A stretch of 34,770 nt of DNA from Lachnospiraceae bacterium (GTDB lineage: Bacteria; Bacillota; Clostridia; Lachnospirales; Lachnospiraceae). Each line of letters opens with the position of its first letter. The stretch's first letter is position 1. Of this stretch, positions 1 through 7,407 are shown one piece after another. The stretch covers positions 1-34,770 of the forward strand of contig JAEEHY010000075.1 in the NCBI GenBank assembly GCA_016281085.1, written 5' to 3'. The translations under genes were made by a program, and so were the position numbers. The notes below the pieces were generated by a model that saw only the letters and a list, made by a program, of their open reading frames with translations, searched no databases and had not been told where the DNA came from.

Positions 1-140
1 TAACTATTCAGAACAGGCTCAAAATACTTCGTATTTTTCGCTGTTTTGGATTCATCCAATACAAATATTTATAAAACATGCCTCTTTCATGCAAGCATGA
101 GAGTCATATTTTAAAATATTTGTGCTGTTCTGAATAGTTA
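1..140. repeat. 140-bp palindromic repeat element, copy 1 (full length or nearly so)
   Basis: The segment starts with TAACTATTCAGAACAG and ends with its exact reverse complement, giving perfect 16-bp terminal inverted repeats. Inside are two smaller stem-loops: AAAATAC-ttc-GTATTTT near positions 21-37, and TCATGC-aa-GCATGA at 87-100, the latter extended by an imperfect outer stem. It contains no open reading frame of note. Its right end lies 29 bases before the gpx start codon. Parts of it recur in opposite orientation near 6261-6323 and 15286-15359. It could be a MITE-like non-autonomous element or a family of structured leader RNAs. The left end coincides with the window edge, so the true boundary is not certain. 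Confidence 0.8.
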
Positions 141-169
141 CACATCAAACAGTGTATAAGGAGGAAAAA

Positions 170-709
170 ATGATCTACGATTATGATGTAACAACAGGAA
201 AAGGTGAGAAGCTTAGTCTTTCAGAGTATAAGGGCAAGGTGGTGCTTATTGTAAATACAGCTACCGGCTGTGGATTTACACCTCAGTATGAACCTATCGA
301 GCAGCTGTATAAGGACTATCATGATAAGGGACTTGAGATACTTGATATTCCCTGTAACCAGTTTGGTGCACAGGCACCGGGCACTGATGAGGAGATACAT
401 GAATTCTGTACACTTCACTACAACACAACCTTCCCTCAGATGAAGAAATCCGATGTTAACGGTGAGAATGAACTTCCGCTGTATACATATCTTAAATCAC
501 AGAAGGGTTTTGAAGGATTTGATGAGCATGAGTTAAAGGCAGTGCTTGAGAATATGTTTAATGCAGCAGATCCCGATTGGGCAGACAAGCCGGATATCAA
601 GTGGAATTTCACGAAGTTTGTGATAGACCGCAACGGTAATGTTGTGGCAAGATTTGAACCCACAGCCGATATGAAGAAGGTTGAGGAATGTATCTGTTCG
701 CTGCTTTAA
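170..709 (+). CDS. Glutathione peroxidase family thiol peroxidase
   Basis: This is a GPx-family peroxidase of 179 residues that reduces hydrogen or organic hydroperoxides. The peroxidatic residue is an ordinary cysteine, Cys34 in the NTATGCGFT motif, rather than selenocysteine. Gln64 (in PCNQFG), Trp145 and Asn146 (in WNFTKF) complete the usual catalytic tetrad. Cys62 and Cys80 are further cysteines; bacterial Cys-GPx enzymes usually form a resolving disulfide and use thioredoxin, so thioredoxin is the likely reductant here (inference). A roughly 30-residue insertion around residues 111-143 makes it longer than the common 160-residue form. The ATG at 170 is chosen because AAGGAGG lies just upstream; an in-frame GTG at 152 would read through that binding site. 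A repeat element occupies the leader. Confidence 0.93.
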   Translation: MIYDYDVTTGKGEKLSLSEYKGKVVLIVNTATGCGFTPQYEPIEQLYKDYHDKGLEILDIPCNQFGAQAPGTDEEIHEFCTLHYNTTFPQMKKSDVNGENELPLYTYLKSQKGFEGFDEHELKAVLENMFNAADPDWADKPDIKWNFTKFVIDRNGNVVARFEPTADMKKVEECICSLL

Positions 710-771
710 GGATTTAACGGACAGATATTTATTGTTACTTTGGAGTTTGCAAAAGTCATCAAGGAGAAAAA

Positions 772-1536
772 ATGTCGGTAGAAAACGGCGAGTGGATAAT
801 GCGCGGCATGAGCTGGGATGATCCCTACAGGATAAGAACATGGCATGAGCTTGTGAATTGGATAAATGAGATAGGATTTCTTCCACTGTTCGGGAATGAG
901 GTGAAAGGCTTTTCCGCGGAAGAACATACTTCGCCGGATTACTGGTGGTCCGGTATCCGTAAAGAGGATCCCTGGGAATGGAGAGAGATGATCGCTGCAA
1001 GCGGTAAGGTGGCATACGGTAAGTTCTTTGGAAATAAGGCAGGCTTTATAAGTCTTGAATGGCTGCCTTATTTCGTGAACTTCCGCAGGAACGGCTATGA
1101 TTTTGACGCAAGATATCAGGATGGTCTTGCAGGCAGAAGAGAGAAGAAGATCATGGATTTCTTCATCGGTGAAGATGAAGACGGTGATGCTCTATTTAAG
1201 GATGTACGTATCCTCTCGACGGAGCTTAAGAAGGCTGCGGGATTTGGAAAAGGCGGGGAAAAGAATTACCCCGGAATTGTAACCGGACTGCAGATGCAGA
1301 TCTACCTGGTGATAGTTGATTTCCAAAGAAGAAAGAATAAACGCGGTGAAGAATACGGGATGCCTGTCTCCATAATGCTTCCCCCGGAGGCTGTATGGGG
1401 GTATGATAAGGTGACTGCAGCGTATTCGCAGAAACCTGAGGAATCCCGGAACAGGATATTCATGCACGTAAAAGAAATGTATCCGGATGCTGATGATGCA
1501 GATATAATCAGGCTGATAGGAAAGTCTCCGGTATGA
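772..1536 (+). CDS. AlkZ-related protein (YcaQ/AlkZ-like family), function unproven
   Basis: This 254-residue protein has no signal peptide or membrane segment. From memory of the family, the string WHELVNWINEIGFLPLFGNE, a Trp-rich stretch (WWSGI, PWEWREM), KAGFISLEWLPYF and the later RLQMQ-like GLQMQIYLVIVDF region match proteins labelled AlkZ-related in Lachnospiraceae and other Clostridia. They are named for similarity to the winged-helix DNA glycosylase AlkZ/YcaQ. The QxQ-type catalytic motif of AlkZ is not clearly recognisable, so glycosylase activity should not be assumed. Residues 190-220 are basic and could contact nucleic acid. AAGGAG lies about six bases before the ATG. It follows gpx by 62 bases with no terminator seen, so the two are probably cotranscribed. 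Confidence 0.6.
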   Translation: MSVENGEWIMRGMSWDDPYRIRTWHELVNWINEIGFLPLFGNEVKGFSAEEHTSPDYWWSGIRKEDPWEWREMIAASGKVAYGKFFGNKAGFISLEWLPYFVNFRRNGYDFDARYQDGLAGRREKKIMDFFIGEDEDGDALFKDVRILSTELKKAAGFGKGGEKNYPGIVTGLQMQIYLVIVDFQRRKNKRGEEYGMPVSIMLPPEAVWGYDKVTAAYSQKPEESRNRIFMHVKEMYPDADDADIIRLIGKSPV

Positions 1537-1562
1537 TTGCCGGACGAAGTTACAAATTTTGC

Positions 1563-1592
1563 TTGACAAATAAAAGTCTAATCAGTTACTAT
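1563..1592 (+). promoter_or_regulatory. Sigma-A-type promoter for the kinase/Ig-protein operon
   Basis: A perfect TTGACA at 1563-1568 is followed, after an 18-base spacer, by TACTAT at 1587-1592. It lies in the 158-base gap after the AlkZ-related gene and about 100 bases before the kinase start. A small dyad, GACGGA-a-TCCGTC at 1620-1632, lies in the presumed leader and could be an operator or a leader hairpin. Confidence 0.6.
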
Positions 1593-1694
1593 GTAATCAC
1601 GTTATTGATCAACATATCGGACGGAATCCGTCAATATTCCAACAAATATATTTAATATGAATTCGGGTAAGCACAGAAAGACCGAGGTGATTTT

Positions 1695-3254
1695 ATGTTG
1701 TCAAATGGTATGATTCTGCGCGACAGATACCGTATTGTCACATGTATTGGTAAGGGAGGCAGCTCCAGTGTATATCTTGCCGAAGATATTTCGATCGGCA
1801 AGAAATGGGCGGTGAAATACCTTGAATCGGGTGATGATGACATGGGGTGGCTTGCGCAGAATGAAATTAACATGATGATCAGGCTCGATTATGAGATGTT
1901 TCCCAGGATCGTTGACGCATGGCAGGAGCAGGACGGTTATGTGATCGTCAGCGATTATATAGAGGGAGTGACTCTTGATCGGGTTCTGAGAGGTAAACAT
2001 GCAGGCAGAAAAGTCCTGACGGAATGGTGGATCAGGATTGCCGAAGGAATAAGGTATCTGCATAAATGCAAGCCGTCCATTCTGTATCTGGATCTGAAGC
2101 TTGAAAACATAATGCTTAAGACGGATGGAAGCCTTAAGCTGATAGATTTCGGTATTGCGGGAAGAATAGCAGACAGGGGCTCCCTGTACGGAACTCCGGG
2201 ATTTGCAGCCCCGGAGCAGTACTACAACCGTGGAGAGCTTTTGGATGAAAGGACGGATATCTTTGCGTTCGGAATGCTTATTTACGCAATGCAGAGCGGT
2301 AAGAGGCCTGTCAGGGATCTTAAGCAGCAGGAGAAGCTGATAAGGAATGACAGACGGATCCCGGCCAGACTTAAGACCATTATACTCGGCTGTACTGCAG
2401 AGGATAAGGACGGAAGATACAGCAGCATGGATGAGGTGTTAAGAGCACTGAACGCATATAAGGGCAGGAGCTGCAAGAAGCTTGTCGCCAGATGCGCCGC
2501 GGCAATAGCGGTCACGGGGCTGCTTGCATCCGGTGCAGCAGCCGTAAAGTATGTTATTTCCGAGCCGGTTGAAAGTACGGCGCAGAATATGATGGATGAA
2601 CTGAGAGGGCACATTGTTGACGGTGAATATACCGATGAAGGAATACGGATCATATGCGGATACATTGAATCGGGCTGCCTCGATGCGGAAACGAGTGAGA
2701 GATTTGCTTATGAAGTGGCAAGAAATTATTTCTCGATCAAGCGGAGCTACAGGGAAGCACTGAGATATTTCAATATGCTGAATGAGGAGGATTATCCAGA
2801 TTCAATGTATTACAAAAGGCTGTGTAAGCTTCAGTTATCTTTTGAGGAGGATAATAACAGATATTCCGAGTGTATAGAAGAGTTTGCGAAGTATAACAGG
2901 GGACTGGGTTACAAGGATTTAAGGTTTGACAATACACTGATGCTGGCCAATCTGTACGAAGGAATGCAGGGAAGGGATGAGACCTGCAGGCTGGCGGAAA
3001 CGGAATGCCTTGAGGATGGTCTTAAGGATCTGAGGTATGCTGTGGAATGCGGACTGTTCGATGATGAAGGAGCCGAATACGAGGCGGAATTCTGCCGGCG
3101 TCTGTGTATGCTTTATGACGAACAGGGAGATAAGGCCAGTGCACTTAAATACGGTGAGGAGGCACTGGAACTTACACCGGGAAATAAGGAAAATGTTATA
3201 AACGATCTGAGAAGACGCCTGAAGGCTCTGGCGGAAGAAACAAACAGAACGTGA
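1695..3254 (+). CDS. Membrane-anchored Hanks-type Ser/Thr protein kinase with C-terminal helical-repeat region
   Basis: The 519-residue protein has a kinase domain at about residues 9-255. It shows the Gly loop GKGGSSSVYLAE, the ATP Lys41 in WAVKY, a likely alpha-C Glu57, the catalytic loop YLDLKLEN (Asp133, Asn138), DFG at 151-153 and APE at 172-174, so catalysis is likely. The Arg of HRD is replaced by Leu, which makes this a non-RD kinase. One membrane segment lies at about 263-284. The remaining 235 residues would be outside the cell. They contain no PASTA repeats and instead look alpha-helical and TPR-like (for example EALRYFNMLNEEDYPDS and ASALKYGEEALELTPGNKEN). The start has GAGGTGA upstream. 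The stop lies 32 bases before the start of the Ig-repeat protein, so the two probably form an operon. Substrates cannot be read from the sequence. Confidence 0.9.
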   Translation: MLSNGMILRDRYRIVTCIGKGGSSSVYLAEDISIGKKWAVKYLESGDDDMGWLAQNEINMMIRLDYEMFPRIVDAWQEQDGYVIVSDYIEGVTLDRVLRGKHAGRKVLTEWWIRIAEGIRYLHKCKPSILYLDLKLENIMLKTDGSLKLIDFGIAGRIADRGSLYGTPGFAAPEQYYNRGELLDERTDIFAFGMLIYAMQSGKRPVRDLKQQEKLIRNDRRIPARLKTIILGCTAEDKDGRYSSMDEVLRALNAYKGRSCKKLVARCAAAIAVTGLLASGAAAVKYVISEPVESTAQNMMDELRGHIVDGEYTDEGIRIICGYIESGCLDAETSERFAYEVARNYFSIKRSYREALRYFNMLNEEDYPDSMYYKRLCKLQLSFEEDNNRYSECIEEFAKYNRGLGYKDLRFDNTLMLANLYEGMQGRDETCRLAETECLEDGLKDLRYAVECGLFDDEGAEYEAEFCRRLCMLYDEQGDKASALKYGEEALELTPGNKENVINDLRRRLKALAEETNRT

Positions 3255-3286
3255 TACTGAGTATGAAAAGGAGCAGAGGATATTTT

Positions 3287-6187
3287 ATGAGGAAAATGAT
3301 ACAAAAGGGGATAGTTGTATTATTGATGGTATTAATAGGGGGATATTCTTTGAACATTAACGGTGTGTATGCGATGACAAAAAAGTCGGATGCAACACTC
3401 GATGAACGTGTGCTGCCGGTAAAGATCACAAGAGCGGACGGGATTGTGATAAACCCGAGAGAAAGGGAAACGATAAATACTAATACGCAGCTTGAATTTA
3501 CGATGGATAAACAGCCGCTTGAGGATATGTTTGAGTATGAAAAGGGAATATACGATGAATATGCGAAGGCTGAAGAACTGCTTAAGGTGTCTGCAAAGTG
3601 CCAGTATTCAATAAGTAATGACAAAGGAATGAGCTATTCAAATTGGGAGGATATCGAAGGAGACGGCTTAAGGCTTGCGCCGGGTGCGTTTGAGGACGGG
3701 GAATACCGGATAAGGTTCAGGAAGCTGCAGGAATATGTGCTGGACGAAGACAGGGCCGATGCGGCCATGATAGCAGCGGTCATTGCCGACAATATGGCTG
3801 CGGCGGAAGCTTCGGCAGCAAGGGAAGAAGATATTGAAGAAGCTGATAGTGAAGCTGAAGATGATAGGGCAGCCGGTAACGAAGAGCCGGATAAAGAACG
3901 CGCCGGAACTGAGGCAAATGACAATGATGCATCCGGTGACGGGACAGAGGATAACACGACTTCGGAAGATAATGCGGAGGATAAAGGACTTGCGGATACC
4001 GGAGAAAAGGGAGATGAAGAAGGAATGCAAAATTCAGATGCGGCAAAGGATGACGGCAGTATATCCCACGATGACCGGGTGCAGAGCGTAAGCGGAAATT
4101 CTGCCGTGGAAATATGCAAAGAAGAAAAGGAAGATGAGGAAAAAGAAGAGAAAGTAAAGACAGAATATGAAGAAGAGACTGATGACACACCTGTAAGAAA
4201 AAAGGAAGCGGAAATCTGTGAAGAGACGATACAGGCCGCAGAACAGATAATAAGAGAAGAAGGCAGACATTCCATGGAGTCGGTATGTTATACGGTGATC
4301 ATTGATACAGCGGCACCGGTGCTTGAGCTTATCTGTGATGCCGATGACGGCGAATGGGTAAATACTAATGTAAAATGCAGTGTAAAGATCAACGATACCG
4401 GGTCAGGTCCTGCCGGGCTTAAGGTGAGCTTCGACAACAATGCCCTGTCAGATGAGAGCTTTACCTCGGATAACAGTACAAGCGGTACCGGCCGAAGCTT
4501 TGTGCTGAGCAATGAGACCGGTTCCGACAGCGGCGGTGAGCTAGTGATAGAGGCTGTGGATCGTGCAGGTAATGTAAGCATTCTGAAACGAAGGATAGGA
4601 ATAGATAAAACCGCTCCGTCAATAACACTTGACGGTGTACAGGAAGGAAAGATATACAACAAAGCAGCGGCAGTATCCGTAACGGGAGACGATGACCATG
4701 CCTCCGGTGTCTGTGTCGGATATTCGGTAAAACGTATGGTGATGGGAACCGAAGAAACAATAGCGGCTTCTGCCATGACGCTGGATGAACTGAAGGGAAA
4801 GGAGCTGTGTCTTTTGGATGTTGACGGCGACTATGTGGTTGAATGTCATGCTTCGGATCGCGCAGGGAATACTTCCCGGGCGATAAGAAAGAGTTTCAGG
4901 GTGGACACAACCGCGCCGGGGATACTTCTTGAAGGGATCATGGACAAAGCCGTGCTCAATAAGGAGGGAGCTCTTAAGATAACTGCCTTTGACAATTTTG
5001 AGGATGGATATAATGTGTCGATCAAAGGAACTTACAAGGCTCAAAACGGAACTTCCGATCTTCGGCTTGCCGATTATAAGACCGAGGGACTCGTGAGCTC
5101 CAATACGTATTACTTTAAAAATGACGGTGAATATGAGCTCACGGTTAAGGCCTCGGACAGTGCCGGAAACACATACGAAGAGAACCTGCGATTTTCCATA
5201 GACAGAACGCCTCCCCTTATTACCATGGCGGAAGGTCTGAAGATAAAGGATGAAATGATAACGAATGAACCTCCGACACTTAATTTCAGGATCAGCGAGA
5301 ACAATTACGGTACGGCGAAAGTATTCTGTGATCTTAAGAAGCGTAAGGGCATTAAAGGATTTGAACCCTGTAAGTCACCGGAATGGATCATGACAGGTGA
5401 AACGGATGATTTCTCCATTACAGTGGAGGAGGAGGGAAGCTATGAGCTTACGGTAAAGGCTGTAGACGCGGCAGGTAATTCGTCTGTTAAGACAATGCGG
5501 TTTACGCTGGATATGACGTCACCGCAGATAGATTACATAGAAAATCTTGACAGAAAGTATATAAAGAGCTTCAAGCTTCCGGGAAATTTCAGTGAGTTCA
5601 TTAAAGACCAGAATGATGTAAGCTATGAGACATACCTGAACAGCATGAATTATGATGAAGACGAAGAGGTGATCGAGGACGGTAAATATGTGCTTAAGGT
5701 TTCGGCGGTGGATGATGCGGGAAATCAGACGGAAAAGTCGGTCGAATTCATTGTTGACGGTACCATGCCCAGAGTCGTGATAGACGGAATGGCGGATGAC
5801 GGCAGTGTTAACAAGGATGAGACCATTGTACTTAGTCTGTATGATGAAGGTGATTATTTCCGTTCGGTGAAATTAAACGGGGAAGAGGCGGTGACCGGTG
5901 ACAGACAGACAAGCGTTGAGCTGGTGATCCCTGATTACGGTGATTATGAGATCGATATAGAGGCGGCTGATATGGCGGACAATATACTTACCCAGACGAT
6001 CGAAGCAAAGTGTGCCAATGCGGCGCCCGTAGCTGTCGGAGCATCAACGGTGCGGACACTGAAGCAGTCGGAAGTGCGAGGCAGCAACAAGGGACTGCGT
6101 GTGTTTCTGATAATCATGACAGTTCTTGTTCTGGCCGGTTCTGTTGTTGTCTTCTGTTATTACAACAACAAAGAGAGTGCCGCATGA
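3287..6187 (+). CDS. Secreted, C-terminally anchored Ig-like repeat surface protein with acidic linker
   Basis: This 966-residue protein has a Sec signal peptide (basic MRKMIQKG, a hydrophobic core, cleavage probably after NINGVYA) and a C-terminal membrane segment, VFLIIMTVLVLAGSVVVFCY, followed by a short tail. An N-terminal domain of about 150 residues is followed by a long Glu/Asp-rich, low-complexity stretch at about 170-320. Six Ig-like modules then follow, each opening with an (I/V)D-x-T-x-P-type motif and most closing with (A/S)-x-D-x-AGN. This is the style of bacterial Ig-like domains found in adhesins and surface proteins. There is no LPxTG motif. The ATG at 3287 is preferred because AGAGG lies seven bases upstream and the signal peptide begins there. 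It is probably cotranscribed with the preceding kinase, so it is a candidate partner or substrate (inference). No enzymatic motif is visible. Confidence 0.85.
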   Translation: MRKMIQKGIVVLLMVLIGGYSLNINGVYAMTKKSDATLDERVLPVKITRADGIVINPRERETINTNTQLEFTMDKQPLEDMFEYEKGIYDEYAKAEELLKVSAKCQYSISNDKGMSYSNWEDIEGDGLRLAPGAFEDGEYRIRFRKLQEYVLDEDRADAAMIAAVIADNMAAAEASAAREEDIEEADSEAEDDRAAGNEEPDKERAGTEANDNDASGDGTEDNTTSEDNAEDKGLADTGEKGDEEGMQNSDAAKDDGSISHDDRVQSVSGNSAVEICKEEKEDEEKEEKVKTEYEEETDDTPVRKKEAEICEETIQAAEQIIREEGRHSMESVCYTVIIDTAAPVLELICDADDGEWVNTNVKCSVKINDTGSGPAGLKVSFDNNALSDESFTSDNSTSGTGRSFVLSNETGSDSGGELVIEAVDRAGNVSILKRRIGIDKTAPSITLDGVQEGKIYNKAAAVSVTGDDDHASGVCVGYSVKRMVMGTEETIAASAMTLDELKGKELCLLDVDGDYVVECHASDRAGNTSRAIRKSFRVDTTAPGILLEGIMDKAVLNKEGALKITAFDNFEDGYNVSIKGTYKAQNGTSDLRLADYKTEGLVSSNTYYFKNDGEYELTVKASDSAGNTYEENLRFSIDRTPPLITMAEGLKIKDEMITNEPPTLNFRISENNYGTAKVFCDLKKRKGIKGFEPCKSPEWIMTGETDDFSITVEEEGSYELTVKAVDAAGNSSVKTMRFTLDMTSPQIDYIENLDRKYIKSFKLPGNFSEFIKDQNDVSYETYLNSMNYDEDEEVIEDGKYVLKVSAVDDAGNQTEKSVEFIVDGTMPRVVIDGMADDGSVNKDETIVLSLYDEGDYFRSVKLNGEEAVTGDRQTSVELVIPDYGDYEIDIEAADMADNILTQTIEAKCANAAPVAVGASTVRTLKQSEVRGSNKGLRVFLIIMTVLVLAGSVVVFCYYNNKESAA

Positions 6188-6229
6188 AAATAAAGTAGGA
6201 AGATGATGTATCAATAAAAGCACAAGGTA

Positions 6230-6257
6230 TTGTATAAAACAGAAAACATGGTACTAT
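6230..6257 (+). promoter_or_regulatory. Candidate promoter for ispG-polC
   Basis: TTGTAT at 6230-6235 and TACTAT at 6252-6257 are separated by 16 bases. Initiation would fall at about 6264, which is where the repeat-derived hairpin begins. The -35 match is moderate, so this is a tentative call. Confidence 0.4.
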
Positions 6258-6260
6258 AGA

Positions 6261-6323
6261 TGGTAAGTCTTAAATCCAAAACAGCGAAATACGAAGTATT
6301 TTGCCTGTTTTGAACAGTTACCA
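6261..6323. repeat. Repeat element, copy 2 (partial), in the ispG leader
   Basis: Bases 6272-6320 match the reverse complement of the first ~53 bases of copy 1, including the terminal motif (here CTGTTTTGAACAGTTA). Compared with copy 1, two bases are lost from each arm of the internal hairpin, which keeps AAATAC-gaa-GTATTT paired. TGGTAA at 6261-6266 and TTACCA at 6318-6323 close an outer stem. The element ends about 22 bases before the ispG start codon, so it would lie in the 5' untranslated leader. Confidence 0.7.
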
Positions 6324-6345
6324 CAGTATAACGAAAAGGAGTACC

Positions 6346-7407
6346 ATGAGTTACAGGGATAAAACAAAGGTAATAAGTATAGGAAATGTAAGGATTGGCG
6401 GCGGTAATCCGATAAGGATACAGTCCATGACAAATACAAAGACTGAGGATGTGAAGGCAACGGTGGAGCAGATCAAAAGGCTTGAAGAGGCAGGTTGTGA
6501 AATAATAAGGTCCACTGTGCCCACACCCGAAGCCGCAACAGCGATAGGAGAGATAAAGAAGGAGATATCAATTCCCATAGTTGCGGATATCCATTTTGAT
6601 TACAGGCTTGCAATAGCTGCGATCGAAAACGGAGCGGACAAGATACGTATAAATCCCGGAAACATAGGCGGCAGAGACAAGGTTGAGGCAGTTGTAAGTG
6701 CTGCAAAGGAAAGGAATGTTCCGATAAGGGTGGGGGTTAATTCGGGTTCCCTCGAAAAGCCGTTGATAGAGAAATACGGCGGAGTAACTGCAGAGGGAAT
6801 AGTTGAGAGTGCGCTTGACAAGGTTAAGATAATTGAGGAATGTGATTATGACAACATGGTTGTAAGCATCAAATCATCGGATGTGATGATGTGTGTGAAG
6901 GCGCATGAACTGATCGCTCCCGTACTAAAGTATCCTCTTCATGTCGGGATCACGGAATCCGGTACGGTACGGTCGGGGAATATTAAATCGGCTGTCGGTC
7001 TCGGGATCATTCTTAATGAGGGAATAGGTGATACGATCAGGGTATCGCTCACAGGTGACCCGGTGGAGGAAATAATATCTGCCAAGAGGATACTTAAAAC
7101 CCTTGGTTTAAGGAGCGGTGGTATAGACGTAGTATCATGTCCCACCTGCGGAAGGACAAACATAGATCTGATATCGCTTGCCGAGTCTGTTGAAAGACTG
7201 GTTGCAGGTTATGACCTGAATATAAAGGTTGCATGCATGGGATGTGTTGTTAACGGTCCCGGTGAGGCTAAAGAGGCAGATATAGGGATAGCGGGCGGTA
7301 AGGGTGAAGGCCTGCTTATAAAGAAGGGAGAGATCATAAGGAAGGTACCGGAAGATGAACTCCTTTCGGTCCTTAAATATGAACTCGACAATTGGGGGAA
7401 GTTATGA
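6346..7407 (+). CDS. ispG: 4-hydroxy-3-methylbut-2-en-1-yl diphosphate synthase (IspG/GcpE)
   Basis: IspG is the cytosolic [4Fe-4S] enzyme that converts methylerythritol cyclodiphosphate to HMBPP in the MEP isoprenoid pathway. The 353-residue length is typical of the short bacterial form. The N-terminal half is a TIM barrel with [14 protein letters not shown] and [13 protein letters not shown]. The cluster-binding region has [12 protein letters not shown] and [20 protein letters not shown], where three Cys and the Glu are the expected ligands. The ATG at 6346 has AAAAGGAG upstream; an in-frame TTG at 6301 lies inside the repeat hairpin and is rejected. The stop overlaps the polC start as ATGA, so the two are translationally coupled. 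The ispG-polC pairing is common in Clostridia. Another MEP gene, ispF, lies at 25506. Confidence 0.97.
   Translation: MSYRDKTKVISIGNVRIGGGNPIRIQSMTNTKTEDVKATVEQIKRLEEAGCEIIRSTVPTPEAATAIGEIKKEISIPIVADIHFDYRLAIAAIENGADKIRINPGNIGGRDKVEAVVSAAKERNVPIRVGVNSGSLEKPLIEKYGGVTAEGIVESALDKVKIIEECDYDNMVVSIKSSDVMMCVKAHELIAPVLKYPLHVGITESGTVRSGNIKSAVGLGIILNEGIGDTIRVSLTGDPVEEIISAKRILKTLGLRSGGIDVVSCPTCGRTNIDLISLAESVERLVAGYDLNIKVACMGCVVNGPGEAKEADIGIAGGKGEGLLIKKGEIIRKVPEDELLSVLKYELDNWGKL

Noticed and set aside
170-709. Selenocysteine glutathione peroxidase
   Set aside because: The peroxidatic position is a TGT cysteine codon and there is no in-frame TGA.
3634-4275. Ser-rich 213-residue open frame on the - strand
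   Set aside because: It is the complement of the acidic linker of the Ig-repeat protein; its low complexity follows directly from GAA/GAT codons on the other strand.
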